NCBI GenBank assembly: GCA_964352775.1
Contig: CAYGTK010000002.1
Coordinates: 16,668 to 80,667 of the forward strand
DNA: 64,000 nt
Direction: 5' to 3'
Origin: CAYGTK01 sp964352775
Lineage (GTDB): Bacteria; Bacteroidota; Bacteroidia; Chitinophagales; CAIOSU01
In this document: positions 27,399-37,273 of the stretch, piece by piece
How positions within the stretch are numbered: position 1 is the stretch's first letter
How the letters are laid out: the number at the start of each line of letters is the position of its first letter
The notes under the pieces: model-generated
What the model was told of the DNA's origin: nothing
What the model saw: the letters and a program-made list of their open reading frames with translations, nothing else
Database searches by the model: none
Translations under genes and position numbers: made by a program

Positions 27399-27406
27399 TA
27401 CTTTTG
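27399..27406 (+). promoter_or_regulatory. -7 promoter element (TACTTTTG) of purD
   Basis: This is an exact TAnnTTTG match on the plus strand, 16 bases ahead of the purD ATG. Confidence 0.45.
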
Positions 27407-27422
27407 AACAAATTCTATACCA

Positions 27423-28697
27423 ATGAACATCTTGTTGATAGGCTCTGGCGGAAGAGAGCATGCATTTGCTTGGAAATTAGCTCAAAGTGAGCAATGTGAA
27501 GAGCTATATATAGCCCCTGGAAATGGCGGAACTGCCGAGTGTGGAACCAATGTTGCCATAGCAGCCAACGACTTACAAGGCATAGGCGAATTCTGTGCCA
27601 AAAATGCCATTGATATGGTTGTAGTTGGCCCTGAAGACCCTTTGGTGCTGGGCATATACGACCATTTTTTGCAAACAAAAAACTTAAAGCATATTCATGT
27701 AATAGGGCCATCAAAAGAAGGGGCACAACTAGAGGGCAGTAAGGCCTATGCAAAGGAGTTTATGCTAGCCAACAATATACCTACGGCTGCTTACCAAGAA
27801 TTTGGGGTAAATGACCTAGAAAAAGGAATCAGCTATATTGACAGCCAAGCACCGCCTATCGTATTAAAAGCTGACGGATTGGCAGCGGGCAAGGGTGTAT
27901 TGATATGCCCGACCCTGGAAGAAGCAAAGGCATCACTAAAAGAAATGTTGAGCGATGGCAAGTTCGGGAAGGCAGGAGAAAAGGTAGTAATTGAAGATTT
28001 CCTTTCAGGAATTGAATTCTCCGTTTTTGTACTTACGGATGGCGAGAATTACAAAATACTTCCTGTAGCGAAAGATTATAAACGCATTGGCGAAGGAGAC
28101 ACAGGATTAAATACTGGCGGAATGGGAGCAATAACTCCAGTGCCATTCGTGACGGATGAAATGATGAAAAAAGTGGAGGAGCGCGTTATACTCCCCACCA
28201 TTAAGGGATTAAAAGACCGAAACATCACTTACAAGGGCTTCATCTATATAGGGTTGATACAAGTAGAAAATGAGCCGTTCATAATTGAATATAACTGCCG
28301 CATGGGCGACCCCGAAACGGAGGTAGTTATCCCAAGGCTTAATAATGACCTAGTCGATCTATTTAAAGGAGTGGGCACAGGTACCTTAGCAGCGCATACT
28401 ATTGATATGGATGAGCGTAGCTATGCTACCGTGGTAATGGTGTCAGGCGGTTACCCAGAGTCTTATGAGAAGGGGAAGGTAATAAGTGGTGCCAATGGCA
28501 TTGAAGATAGTATCGTATTTCATGCCGGTACGAAATATGATGGGGAAGACTTAGTTACAAGCGGTGGCCGCGTATTGACCATCACATCCGCAGCACCAAG
28601 CTTAAAGGAGGCACTTGAATTGTCTATTGCCAATGCTGAGAAGATCAGCTTCGATAAAAAGAACTACCGCAAAGACATCGGTTTTGACGTGCTGTAG
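27423..28697 (+). CDS. purD: Phosphoribosylamine-glycine ligase
   Basis: GAR synthetase is the ATP-grasp enzyme that joins phosphoribosylamine and glycine in purine synthesis. The 424 residues match the family. The N-terminus is MNILLIGSGGREHAFAWKL, followed by VVGPEDPLVLGI. The ATP-grasp lies in PIVLKADGLAAGKGVLI (about 140-156), the catalytic region is GGMGAITP, and the metal site is NCRMGDPETEV. With purT at 10284 it supplies two early purine steps, although the genes are unlinked. A shared bidirectional terminator follows. Confidence 0.97.
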   Translation: MNILLIGSGGREHAFAWKLAQSEQCEELYIAPGNGGTAECGTNVAIAANDLQGIGEFCAKNAIDMVVVGPEDPLVLGIYDHFLQTKNLKHIHVIGPSKEGAQLEGSKAYAKEFMLANNIPTAAYQEFGVNDLEKGISYIDSQAPPIVLKADGLAAGKGVLICPTLEEAKASLKEMLSDGKFGKAGEKVVIEDFLSGIEFSVFVLTDGENYKILPVAKDYKRIGEGDTGLNTGGMGAITPVPFVTDEMMKKVEERVILPTIKGLKDRNITYKGFIYIGLIQVENEPFIIEYNCRMGDPETEVVIPRLNNDLVDLFKGVGTGTLAAHTIDMDERSYATVVMVSGGYPESYEKGKVISGANGIEDSIVFHAGTKYDGEDLVTSGGRVLTITSAAPSLKEALELSIANAEKISFDKKNYRKDIGFDVL

Positions 28698-28711
28698 TTA
28701 CAGTGATATTA

Positions 28712-28750
28712 AAAGAAAAGGGGCGATAATTACTTATCGCCCCTTTTTAT
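28712..28750. terminator. Bidirectional intrinsic terminator
   Basis: GGGGCGATAA-TTAC-TTATCGCCCC is a perfect 10-bp stem preceded by an A-rich run and followed by TTTTTAT. It can therefore end both purD (+) and the convergent T9SS gene (-). Confidence 0.9.
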
Positions 28751-28768
28751 TTTTAGATGGAATAGCTA

Positions 28769-30724
28769 TTAGTAAACCGAAATTCTTTGGTCTACTGTAG
28801 CTCCGTTAGCTGAAATACGAACGATGTAAACTCCAGGGCTTAATGTACTTACATCAATACCTGTTTTAACTGAGCCACCATTAGTGGTTAATTCAGTTAT
28901 CATCATTTCTTTACCTACTACATCAAATACTTGTACTGATAGCTCATTGGCTTCAGCAGCAGTTATCTCCAAAGTAACCATATCAGTACTTGGATTAGGA
29001 TAAAGCTTAAGGTCGCTGAAAATGCTCGCATCGGCTATACTCGATACAATATTTACTACAACAGTAGCACTCTGGTCGCAAGCACCATCGCTAGCAGTAA
29101 CGGTGTAAGAACCTGCTGTAGAAACTGTTAAAGACGGTCCTGATTCACCGCTGCTCCAAGTGTGACCTGACAGTCCAGTTGTAGTAGCTTCTAGGTCAAC
29201 CGTTTCTCCTGTATTCAAGGTAATAGGTCCAGCTGGACTAACTGTTAATGGGTTATTGTAGAATACTTCTACATCACCAATTTCAATAGGAAGTTCCAAC
29301 ACATCATCATCTTCATCGTAAATACCAGCAGCACCCGCAAGCGTAGCAATAATATCAGGTAATCCGTTTATACGAACCAACATGGTAAATTCAACACCGT
29401 AAGTACCGGCATCATCACAAGTATTTCCACAAAGCTTGATACATCCTAGGTCAGTTACTCCAGGAGCTAAACCTGGGAAGTAGGTACAATCGTTACCTGG
29501 CTGGTCACATTCCCACTCAATACCTTGCGGTAATCCTGAAACACCGCCAATAGCATAGAATTCAACTTCCAAGTCATCAGGAATTGGCAAACCAAACCCA
29601 CCAATAGGAATACCTACCGCATCAGAAATGATCTCTTCAATATCTAATTCTTGAGGTAAAAAGAACGTGATGTTCTCATCATATGCTGCTCCTGCTTCAA
29701 TATCAGCTATAGAACCAGTACATATAGTTGGCACAGGACCAGAACAACCCGCGCCTGAAACAACGCAACCTGCACAGTCATCACCACAGTTTGTTAATAC
29801 ATCTACGAAAACGGAAGCCGTATCAGCACAACCTGCATTAGAAACTATTACTTGGTAAGTAACAGGGACCGTTAGTCCAGTTATTACTGGGTTGGCTACA
29901 TTAGCATCAACCATACCCGTAGTTGGCGACCAAGCATAGGAGTCTCCACCTGAAGCAAAAAGCTGTAATACTTCTCCTTCACAAACGGAGGTATCATTGC
30001 TTGCAGATGCATCAAGATCAGCTATCTCTATCTCTTCTGCTACAGAACACACTATATCTCCTGTACTGGTTAAGGTTACGGTGTACGTACCAGCACTAGT
30101 TACATCAACAGTATTGGTAGTTTCACCCGTGCTCCATAAGTAAGAGTCAAATCCATTAGCAACAGTTAGTGTAACAACATCGCCAGGAGCCGAAGGACAT
30201 AGAAAACCAGATGAAGCAACTATTTCTGAATCAGGGAAAGAACTAATAACCTCTAACGAAATAGGGAATGGTAGCTCAAGAGATGGTAAGAATGCATTAA
30301 CTGGTGGAGGTAATGCCACATCAAAATTCAATGATACATCGTAGTCACCAGCTAGATCGCAAACTGCTCCCGAAATATTCACACAACCATAAGGATTCTG
30401 AGATGGATCGTACTCACCGTTAGCATTGCTAAAAGTAGCTGTAAGCCCATCAGGCAACCCACTTATACTTAGTGAAACATCTGTAATAACTATGGCCGGA
30501 ATAGGTAATGGAATACCTAAACTTGCAAGATCTAACTCACTTGGCATGTTAAAGGTCACATCTTCGCTATAGTTAAATGCTACAGATGCGTCAGGCAAGT
30601 TATCGGGGCATACAGCACCAAATGGACCGCTACAGTTAGTAGAGTCGATAGTGCATTGTCCATTCACAGTATTTATACCTGCAAAAAGGAAAATAGTCAC
30701 AAGGAATAGAAACACATTCTTCAT
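28769..30724 (-). CDS. Secreted T9SS type A protein with two copies of a Cys-containing module
   Basis: This 651-residue protein starts with a signal peptide ending in GINTVNGQC. Two copies of a shared module follow (about residues 35-165 and 330-480), each with GLPxG, a C-[IV]-x-[IL]-x-G stretch and D-x-A-G-x-Y. Between and after them are Ig-like repeats (YLWSTGETTNTVDVTSAGTY; HTWSSGESGPSLTVSTAGSY). The C-terminus carries LYPNPSTDMVTLEI and GVYIVRISANG, a T9SS type A sorting domain, so it is probably exported to the surface. It is the last of four tandem paralogs. I do not recognise the module, and the function is unknown. Confidence 0.88.
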   Translation of the reverse strand: MKNVFLFLVTIFLFAGINTVNGQCTIDSTNCSGPFGAVCPDNLPDASVAFNYSEDVTFNMPSELDLASLGIPLPIPAIVITDVSLSISGLPDGLTATFSNANGEYDPSQNPYGCVNISGAVCDLAGDYDVSLNFDVALPPPVNAFLPSLELPFPISLEVISSFPDSEIVASSGFLCPSAPGDVVTLTVANGFDSYLWSTGETTNTVDVTSAGTYTVTLTSTGDIVCSVAEEIEIADLDASASNDTSVCEGEVLQLFASGGDSYAWSPTTGMVDANVANPVITGLTVPVTYQVIVSNAGCADTASVFVDVLTNCGDDCAGCVVSGAGCSGPVPTICTGSIADIEAGAAYDENITFFLPQELDIEEIISDAVGIPIGGFGLPIPDDLEVEFYAIGGVSGLPQGIEWECDQPGNDCTYFPGLAPGVTDLGCIKLCGNTCDDAGTYGVEFTMLVRINGLPDIIATLAGAAGIYDEDDDVLELPIEIGDVEVFYNNPLTVSPAGPITLNTGETVDLEATTTGLSGHTWSSGESGPSLTVSTAGSYTVTASDGACDQSATVVVNIVSSIADASIFSDLKLYPNPSTDMVTLEITAAEANELSVQVFDVVGKEMMITELTTNGGSVKTGIDVSTLSPGVYIVRISANGATVDQRISVY

Positions 30725-30738
30725 GATAATGATAGGGT

Positions 30739-31830
30739 TTAGTATCTAGGGTTAATTAAAATTTTATGGGTCGTTAGTTGCTCGTTCATGGTAACTCTTA
30801 GAAAGTACATCCCTGGCTTTTCTTCGCTCAAGTTGATAGCAGAAGGTGCTTCAGTAGAGGTAAATATCCGTTTCCCTTGCACGTCCAACACTTCCACTAA
30901 GGTTGCATCTTGAGCATATTCTAAATATAGAACATCGCTCACGGGATTTGGAAAATACTCGACCAATGGAAACTGACCATCAATGGAAGCCACACTGGTG
31001 CCTATAGGGATAACCGTTTGGCTATAAGTAGTCTCATAAGTACATCCACTAGTATCTGTTACGGTAACACTATAAATAGTGCTACCATTTGGTGCAGCTG
31101 TTAATGTAGAAGTAGTTTCACCAGTAGACCAAGTATAAGTACTAAATCCAGCAGTAGCCGTTAATTCAATAGTTTCACCTTCAGCAATGGTAGCTGGCTT
31201 GTTACTTACCACCTCCAGTGGCATTGATGAACTTGGATCTACAGCAATAGTAAATCCATAAGACCCATCAGATGGAATAGAATCAAAGTTTATTAAACCT
31301 CCTCCAGGCAATCCACCACCACCAAAGGCTGTGGGATCAATACGCTGAACGGTAGTATAATTCACTTGTAGATCTTTAATTCCAGCATCGTCGCAATCCA
31401 ACATTCCACAGAGACGTATACATGCTGTTTTATTAGCAAAACTTGGGAAATATAGACATCCATTAGCGGAAGAATCGCATTCCCAACTTACGCCAGCAGG
31501 CAATCCACTTATACTTGTAATGGTATAGCGGCGTATCTCAATATCAAACGTAATAGGAGATGGTATCCCAATAATTGGGAATGGATCGCCTTGCTTTATC
31601 GTAAAGCGAGAGGGCATTTGAATAGTGATGTCGTGTTCGAAAGTCTGCGCTGCACGGCCTAATGCTACAGTATCACCACAAATTGTGGTACTTAATCCAT
31701 CTAATGGACCAACCGTGGGGCACAGGGTATCATTCTTAACACATCCTGGGCATTGCCCAAAAGAATATAGTTGGCCCGCTAAAAGCAGACCAACTATACC
31801 TAATATTCTATAAAGAGACTTACGCCTCAC
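30739..31830 (-). CDS. Secreted T9SS type A protein with one Cys-containing module
   Basis: This 363-residue protein has an N-terminal signal peptide (about 25 residues). One copy of the cluster's module runs over about residues 50-185, with SGLPAGVSWECDS, ACIRLCGMLDCDDAGI and a long Gly-rich loop. One Ig-like WSTGETTSTLTAAPNGS repeat and a T9SS tail (YFPNPVSDVLYLEY; PGMYFLRVTMN) follow. Its closest relative in the cluster is the 651-residue neighbour, with which it shares Trp-Glu-Cys-Asp and Tyr-Phe-Pro residues. It overlaps the upstream stop by one base and starts a 14-base gap before the next gene. Confidence 0.87.
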   Translation of the reverse strand: MRRKSLYRILGIVGLLLAGQLYSFGQCPGCVKNDTLCPTVGPLDGLSTTICGDTVALGRAAQTFEHDITIQMPSRFTIKQGDPFPIIGIPSPITFDIEIRRYTITSISGLPAGVSWECDSSANGCLYFPSFANKTACIRLCGMLDCDDAGIKDLQVNYTTVQRIDPTAFGGGGLPGGGLINFDSIPSDGSYGFTIAVDPSSSMPLEVVSNKPATIAEGETIELTATAGFSTYTWSTGETTSTLTAAPNGSTIYSVTVTDTSGCTYETTYSQTVIPIGTSVASIDGQFPLVEYFPNPVSDVLYLEYAQDATLVEVLDVQGKRIFTSTEAPSAINLSEEKPGMYFLRVTMNEQLTTHKILINPRY

Positions 31831-33854
31831 TACTTAATGATCAATTTCTTAACACCTGCACCTGTAGCGGTTTGCAAGCGAACGAAATATACACCAGATG
31901 CTAAGCTACCTAGTTGAACTGGTATAGCATTTGAACCGCTATTCACTTCAAGATCGCGGCTATAAACCACTTTTCCATCCATGCCAATTACAGCTAACTG
32001 ACATTCTTGAGCAGTTGCAGCACCATCAATAGTTACGGTAAATGAACCCGTATTAGGATTAGGCTGAACACCTATTGCCATGTTAGTAGTATACCTATCG
32101 GCAATAGAAGAAGTGAAATCAATAGACTGAGAATTAGATACCGTTCCACAACTGTTAGTTACAGTTAATACAACATTGTAAACACCAGGCTCAAAAATAT
32201 GTGTTGGATTAGCAGTAGTATCTGTAGTACCATCGTCAAAATTCCAGCTAACTGAAGTTGATGCAGATACATTGCTGGTAAAGTCATAAGAACCACCACC
32301 GTTATCAGTGAATTCGAAGAGTGCATTAGGAGAAGATAGATTCTCTGCATTAGGACTTCTATCCAATGGCAAGCAAGTAGTTCCAGGAGCGTGAACTCTG
32401 AAGTAGTATTCCAGATCGAATGGAAGTGTAACACCTGCACCTGCAAGTTGACCAATAAGGTCGCTTATTTCGCCACCTTGTTCAATAGTTTGCCCTACTG
32501 CACTTGCGCTTACTGTTACATAAAGTTGGGTTTTGTATTGCCCAGGTGCATCATCAGTAGTTCCTGTGAAGTTGATACATGCTGAAGAGCCACCATTTAT
32601 CAACCCATTTGCAGGGTTCAATTCATAGTCAATCCCACATGGTAGGTTACCAAGGCTATCAATACGAATGAAGTTAACGGTTGCAGAGATAGTACCGATC
32701 GGAGGTGGAAGATCAACATTAATAGTCGCTGGTACTTCAATACCGATATTATCATTAAAAGCTACTCCTTGCTCAACACAACCAAAAGCGTCAGGAATTG
32801 GCGAAGCACTTGCACTACCAGTAAGAGCTGGTAAAGGACAAACCGCAGCCACTGATGTAGTTACATCATCCATAAAGGTATCGCTACCACAGTCGTTATT
32901 AACGGTTAGTGATACGGTGTAAGTATTTGCTGCGCCATAAGAGTATGTAGGGTTAGCCATGTTACTTGTTCCAGATCCATCACCAAAATCCCAAGAATAG
33001 CTAGTAGCATCAGTTGAAGTACTAGTGAAAGTAACATCAGAACCTGTAACACTAGAAGTAAACCCAGCTGTAGGGTCTGGAAGTGTTGTGATCGTAAAAT
33101 CATCAACCTCCGAACCAGAAGTATTAGTTACAGTAACTGTGTAAGTACCAGCTGCAGAAACTGAAATATTATCTGTTGTCTGTCCTGTACTCCACAGGTA
33201 ACTATTGCCCATCATAACAGGAGTAGTGGTAGCTGTTAATGTTGCACTTCCACCGCTACAAATACCCGCTGGGCCTGTGATCTCTGCGGTAAACTGTTGG
33301 CCAATTGGAGGACAAACCGCACTTGCAGTAAGGTTAGTTGCTCCTCCAGAAATATCAACAGTAGGGCATGTTGCTACACTCTCTTTAACTCTAACATAGT
33401 AGCTAAAATCTGGGCCACCGAACTGGCCAGACAAAGCACTTGCCTCACCACTTTGGTTTCCAAGAACTGGTAAATTAACCGTTATCCAGATGCCCAGCTT
33501 GTACTGACCTTCAAAATCAGTAGACGTACCCGACACAAGAATACAACCTGTTTGACCAGTTGTAAGTGTGTTAGAACCCGGATTCATTTGCCAAGTAAGA
33601 CCACATGGCAAGTTAGTAACACTATCTACTCTTAGTGAGTTGACAGTAATATTTCCGATCGGAGGGGGAGCTGCAATAGATGTGAAGTTCTCTACTTGGA
33701 TCACTTCACTATATGCAACACCTCTATCTACGCAGGCTAGTGTTTGAAAATCTGGAACGAAGCCAGGGTTACCTGTAGCGGCAGCTGGCGTACATTGAGC
33801 TGAAGCGCCTAGGTAAGCCGCACAGCAAAGGATAAGAGCAAATACTTTTTTCAT
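31830..33854 (-). CDS. Secreted T9SS type A protein with two Cys-containing modules and PKD domains
   Basis: This 674-residue protein has a signal peptide (MKKVFALILCCAAYLGASA). Its two module copies (about 25-160 and 340-490) share PPPIG, NLPCG and TxDxxGQY. An Ig-like repeat (SYLWSTGQTTDNISVSAAGT) and two PKD domains with WDFGDG or WNFDDG lie between and after them. The tail GVQPNPNTGSFTVTI...GVYFVRLQ is a T9SS sorting signal. Internal duplication of module plus PKD is evident. The tandem genes and common module suggest recent family expansion. The ligand or role is unknown. Confidence 0.88.
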   Translation of the reverse strand: MKKVFALILCCAAYLGASAQCTPAAATGNPGFVPDFQTLACVDRGVAYSEVIQVENFTSIAAPPPIGNITVNSLRVDSVTNLPCGLTWQMNPGSNTLTTGQTGCILVSGTSTDFEGQYKLGIWITVNLPVLGNQSGEASALSGQFGGPDFSYYVRVKESVATCPTVDISGGATNLTASAVCPPIGQQFTAEITGPAGICSGGSATLTATTTPVMMGNSYLWSTGQTTDNISVSAAGTYTVTVTNTSGSEVDDFTITTLPDPTAGFTSSVTGSDVTFTSTSTDATSYSWDFGDGSGTSNMANPTYSYGAANTYTVSLTVNNDCGSDTFMDDVTTSVAAVCPLPALTGSASASPIPDAFGCVEQGVAFNDNIGIEVPATINVDLPPPIGTISATVNFIRIDSLGNLPCGIDYELNPANGLINGGSSACINFTGTTDDAPGQYKTQLYVTVSASAVGQTIEQGGEISDLIGQLAGAGVTLPFDLEYYFRVHAPGTTCLPLDRSPNAENLSSPNALFEFTDNGGGSYDFTSNVSASTSVSWNFDDGTTDTTANPTHIFEPGVYNVVLTVTNSCGTVSNSQSIDFTSSIADRYTTNMAIGVQPNPNTGSFTVTIDGAATAQECQLAVIGMDGKVVYSRDLEVNSGSNAIPVQLGSLASGVYFVRLQTATGAGVKKLIIK

Positions 33855-33884
33855 GGTATATGGTATGGTTTAGGTTTATGGTAT

Positions 33885-34913
33885 TTAGTTAATTATTAAT
33901 TTTTTGGTTGAAGTAGCATTAGCTGTATTCACTCGTAAAAAGTAACTACCTATTGGCAATTCTTCTACGTTCAGTATCATAGTCGTTTCCCCCTTTTGAG
34001 TAGATCGGTTTACCAGCACTTTACCCGCAAGGTCTATCAATTCAATAGAATAAGCTTTGTCATTATTTGAAGGGAAATTCAAAAATACATCGCCACTAGT
34101 AGGGTTGGGATACATAGTGAACTCCAACTCTGCTAAGTCGAAGATCCCAGTAGGGTTTTTTGGAGTAACAATAATGTTTTGCGTTAAGGTATCGCTATTA
34201 CAATCGTTAGAAACTATTAAGGTTAGTGGATAGATGCCAAAACTATCGTTAGGGTAAACATGCGAGAATGTAGTTTGATCAGTTATTATCGTACCATCTC
34301 CAAGATCCCAACTGGTGGTCATAAGTTCTGACGAACTAGAGGCATCCAAACTAACTAAGGTGTCAGTTATGGAAAAATCCAATACAGCGGATGGTACAGG
34401 GCAAGGACAAGGCTGCCCTACTTCTTTCACATGAAAAGTGAAGCTAAAACCCAAGGTGCCTGCCGAACCAGAAAAATTAATGCCATCCCCATTAGGTAGG
34501 GTTACCCTAATATCTGCCAATATATCTAAAGGGTAATCGCCTGCTTTATCGTTAGTAGTACCAAATATTTCAAGGCATCCATTTGTTCCTCCTGCAAAAA
34601 CGCAAGTAGGAGGATTACAAGAGAATTGTATTCCGTCGGGTATATTGTCAATACCAGTTATGGTAATACTATCTATCTGAACTATAAGTCCCGCAGCTTG
34701 AGATAAAAAAAGACCAGCATCAACCATGTCGAAATTCCGAAATTGAATAGTTGTATCGTAAAAAACACCCCTGTCAGCACAAGGCAAAAGAGTGTCCCCA
34801 GGATAGAAGCCAGGCTGGGTTATAGTAGTGTCTGGAACACACTGTGAAAACAATAGACCGCTCGCTGAGAAGCTTGAAAGGATCAAAAAACAGAGAAAGG
34901 TAGATAGCTTCAT
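33885..34913 (-). CDS. Secreted T9SS type A protein with one Cys-containing module and a PKD domain
   Basis: This 342-residue protein is the first of the four paralogs. It has a signal peptide (about 22 residues), one module copy (about 35-160) with NIPDGIQFSCNPP, CLEIFGTTNDKAGDYPLDI, and a PKD-like stretch (TSWDLGDGTI). A T9SS tail (FTMYPNPTSGDVFLNF; GSYFLRVNTAN) closes it. It follows fumC by 42 bases in the same direction, so the four genes may share a transcript with fumC and the enoyl-CoA hydratase. Confidence 0.87.
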   Translation of the reverse strand: MKLSTFLCFLILSSFSASGLLFSQCVPDTTITQPGFYPGDTLLPCADRGVFYDTTIQFRNFDMVDAGLFLSQAAGLIVQIDSITITGIDNIPDGIQFSCNPPTCVFAGGTNGCLEIFGTTNDKAGDYPLDILADIRVTLPNGDGINFSGSAGTLGFSFTFHVKEVGQPCPCPVPSAVLDFSITDTLVSLDASSSSELMTTSWDLGDGTIITDQTTFSHVYPNDSFGIYPLTLIVSNDCNSDTLTQNIIVTPKNPTGIFDLAELEFTMYPNPTSGDVFLNFPSNNDKAYSIELIDLAGKVLVNRSTQKGETTMILNVEELPIGSYFLRVNTANATSTKKLIIN

Positions 34914-34955
34914 AGTTCCAACACTCTAAGATAAAAAATTAAGATGATACATCAG

Positions 34956-36344
34956 TTATCGCCCTACCATCTTTTCCGGCACGACTATTTCGTCAAATTT
35001 CTCTGCTGTAAGTAAGTCTAAAGCAAGGGCAGCTTGTTTCAAAGTAGTTCCTTCCTTGTATGCCTTTTTAGCTATTGCCGAGGCGTTATCGTAACCAATA
35101 TGCGTATTCAATGCGGTAACCAACATTAGCGAGCGGTTCAAGTTGTCTTTTATTACTGGCAGGTTAGGCTCTAGACCAACAGCACAGTTATCATTGAACG
35201 AACGACATCCATCACCAATTAGGCGAGCCGAATTCAACAAGTTGTGTATCATCATAGGCTTAAACACATTCAGTTGGAAGTGCCCTGTCATGCCACCAGT
35301 ATTTATAGCAACATCATTACCCACTATTTGAGCGCAAGCCATCGTCAATGCCTCACACTGGGTAGGATTTACCTTACCTGGCATAATTGAAGATCCTGGT
35401 TCGTTTGCTGGTATCAAAAGCTCACCAATACCGCATCGAGGACCTGAAGCCAACATGCGAACATCGTTAGCTATTTTCATTACACTTACGGCAACAGTTT
35501 TTAATGCACCTGAAAGCTCAACGATAGCATCGTGAGCGCCTAATGCCTCAAATTTATTTTCTGCAGTTATGAATGGTAATTGAGAAAGGTCGGCAATATG
35601 CTTGGCTACATTTACCGCGTAGTCTTTTGGTGTATTAATACCCGTACCTACAGCCGTTCCGCCCAATGCTAATTCGCTTAGGTGAGGAAGTGCATTCTTA
35701 ACCGCTTTCATTCCATGATCTAACTGCGATACCCATCCAGAGATCTCTTGTCCCAAAGTAACTGGGGTAGCATCCATAAAGTGCGTTCTACCTATCTTAA
35801 CTACCTCATCAAATTCCTTCGATTTAGCAGCTAGAGTATTTCGCAACAACTCCATTCCCGGCAAAGTCACTTCCACTATCATCTGATAAGCAGAAATGTG
35901 CATGGCCGTTGGGAAAGTATCGTTAGACGATTGCGACTTGTTCACATCATCATTGGGGTGAAGTACCTTTTCTGCATCTGTTAACGCACCACCTGATAAT
36001 ACATGGCCTCTGTTAGCTACCACTTCGTTCACGTTCATGTTACTTTGCGTACCCGAACCTGTTTGCCATATTTTTAGTGGGAACTGGTCTTCCAATTTAC
36101 CCGCTAGTATTTCGTCACATACTTTACCTATAAGCTCTGCTTTTTCAGCAGGTAACACACCAGCATCTCTATTCGTTAATGCAGCAGCCTTTTTAAGAAC
36201 CGCAAAGGCACGAATGACCTCCATCGGCATATACTGGTCGGTGATCTTAAAGTTCTCTAACGATCGCTGGGTTTGTGCGCCCCAGTATTTATCTATTGGC
36301 ACTTCAATGTAGCCAATGCTGTCTTTTTCGGTTCTAGTACTCAT
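34956..36344 (-). CDS. fumC: Class II fumarate hydratase
   Basis: Fumarase C is an iron-independent homotetramer that interconverts fumarate and malate in the TCA cycle. The 462 residues match the family. The N-terminus has [20 protein letters not shown], then [14 protein letters not shown], the substrate-contact loop [16 protein letters not shown], and the signature [16 protein letters not shown]. Motif choice separates it from aspartase, argininosuccinate lyase and adenylosuccinate lyase. It lies 12 bases after the enoyl-CoA hydratase stop. Confidence 0.96.
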   Translation of the reverse strand: MSTRTEKDSIGYIEVPIDKYWGAQTQRSLENFKITDQYMPMEVIRAFAVLKKAAALTNRDAGVLPAEKAELIGKVCDEILAGKLEDQFPLKIWQTGSGTQSNMNVNEVVANRGHVLSGGALTDAEKVLHPNDDVNKSQSSNDTFPTAMHISAYQMIVEVTLPGMELLRNTLAAKSKEFDEVVKIGRTHFMDATPVTLGQEISGWVSQLDHGMKAVKNALPHLSELALGGTAVGTGINTPKDYAVNVAKHIADLSQLPFITAENKFEALGAHDAIVELSGALKTVAVSVMKIANDVRMLASGPRCGIGELLIPANEPGSSIMPGKVNPTQCEALTMACAQIVGNDVAINTGGMTGHFQLNVFKPMMIHNLLNSARLIGDGCRSFNDNCAVGLEPNLPVIKDNLNRSLMLVTALNTHIGYDNASAIAKKAYKEGTTLKQAALALDLLTAEKFDEIVVPEKMVGR

Positions 36345-36356
36345 TATATCTGTCGC

Positions 36357-37136
36357 TTATTTTCGCTGAAAATTAGGTTTGCGTTTTTCTAAAAAGGCAC
36401 TTGCTCCTTCTTGGAAGTCTTCGGAAGAAGCGCAATCACCAAATGCTTTTATCTCGACCTCGTAGCCGTCCACACCATCTTGATAGTTGGCATTGATACT
36501 GCTGATCACTCGCTCAATAGCTAAAGGTGCTTTTACGGCTATCTTCTCTATCATTTCCGAAGCTGTTTCAATAAGGGTGGCGTTGTGCCCCAACTTATTT
36601 ACTAAACCGATACGGTAAGCTTCCGAAGCATTTATCATGTCGGCGGTCATCAATAGTTCAAAGGCTCGGCCCTTACCTACTAAATGCGCCATACGTTGTG
36701 TGCCACCATACCCAGGGATAATTCCCAAGTTAACTTCTGGCTGACCGAAACGTGCAGTTTCTCCTGCTATGCGGATATGGCAAGCCATAGCCAATTCGCA
36801 ACCGCCACCAAGTGTATATCCATTTACAGCAGCTACAACTGGTTTAGGAGCTCTCTCAATAGCATTGAACACGGCATGTCCCTTTCTAGATAGCTCATCG
36901 GCATCTTCTTTTCCTAGGCCCATAAATTCTGAAATATCAGCACCAGCTGCAAAAGCTTTATCTCCTGACCCTGTGATGATCGCACCTTTTAGTTCAGCAT
37001 TGGTATACAATTCATTTATTGCCACGCCCAATTCCTCGATAAGCTCGCGATTCAGCGCGTTCATTTTATCGGGTCGGTTAATGGTTATCAATAAGATGTT
37101 ATCGGTAGTATCGGTTAAGATGTGCTGATAGCTCAT
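36357..37136 (-). CDS. Enoyl-CoA hydratase/isomerase
   Basis: This 259-residue crotonase-fold enzyme adds water across trans-2-enoyl-CoA. The oxyanion-hole stretch is DKAFAAGADISEF, the second loop ALGGGCELAMACH-like (YTLGGGCELAMACHIR). Glu is present at both expected positions: in CELA and in GQPEVNLGIIPGYGG. I start it at MSYQHIL (37136). The ATG at 37160 would lie inside the -7 promoter element at 37158-37165, so it cannot be used from that promoter. It may begin the transcript that continues into fumC and the T9SS genes. Confidence 0.93.
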   Translation of the reverse strand: MSYQHILTDTTDNILLITINRPDKMNALNRELIEELGVAINELYTNAELKGAIITGSGDKAFAAGADISEFMGLGKEDADELSRKGHAVFNAIERAPKPVVAAVNGYTLGGGCELAMACHIRIAGETARFGQPEVNLGIIPGYGGTQRMAHLVGKGRAFELLMTADMINASEAYRIGLVNKLGHNATLIETASEMIEKIAVKAPLAIERVISSINANYQDGVDGYEVEIKAFGDCASSEDFQEGASAFLEKRKPNFQRK

Positions 37137-37157
37137 AGTCCAGTTTTTAATGGCCCA

Positions 37158-37165
37158 CAAATATA
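37158..37165 (-). promoter_or_regulatory. -7 promoter element (TATATTTG) of the enoyl-CoA hydratase-fumC unit
   Basis: This is an exact TAnnTTTG match on the minus strand, 21 bases ahead of the ATG at 37136. It decides the start, as it covers the more upstream ATG. Confidence 0.5.
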
Positions 37166-37273
37166 GTAAAGCAAGCCCTCAATTCCCTTACCTAGGCCAT
37201 CCCCTCAACGGGTGAATGTTTAACCTCATTTTCTCGCTTTTACTTGTAACTTTCCAGCATAACATCAGCCCTG

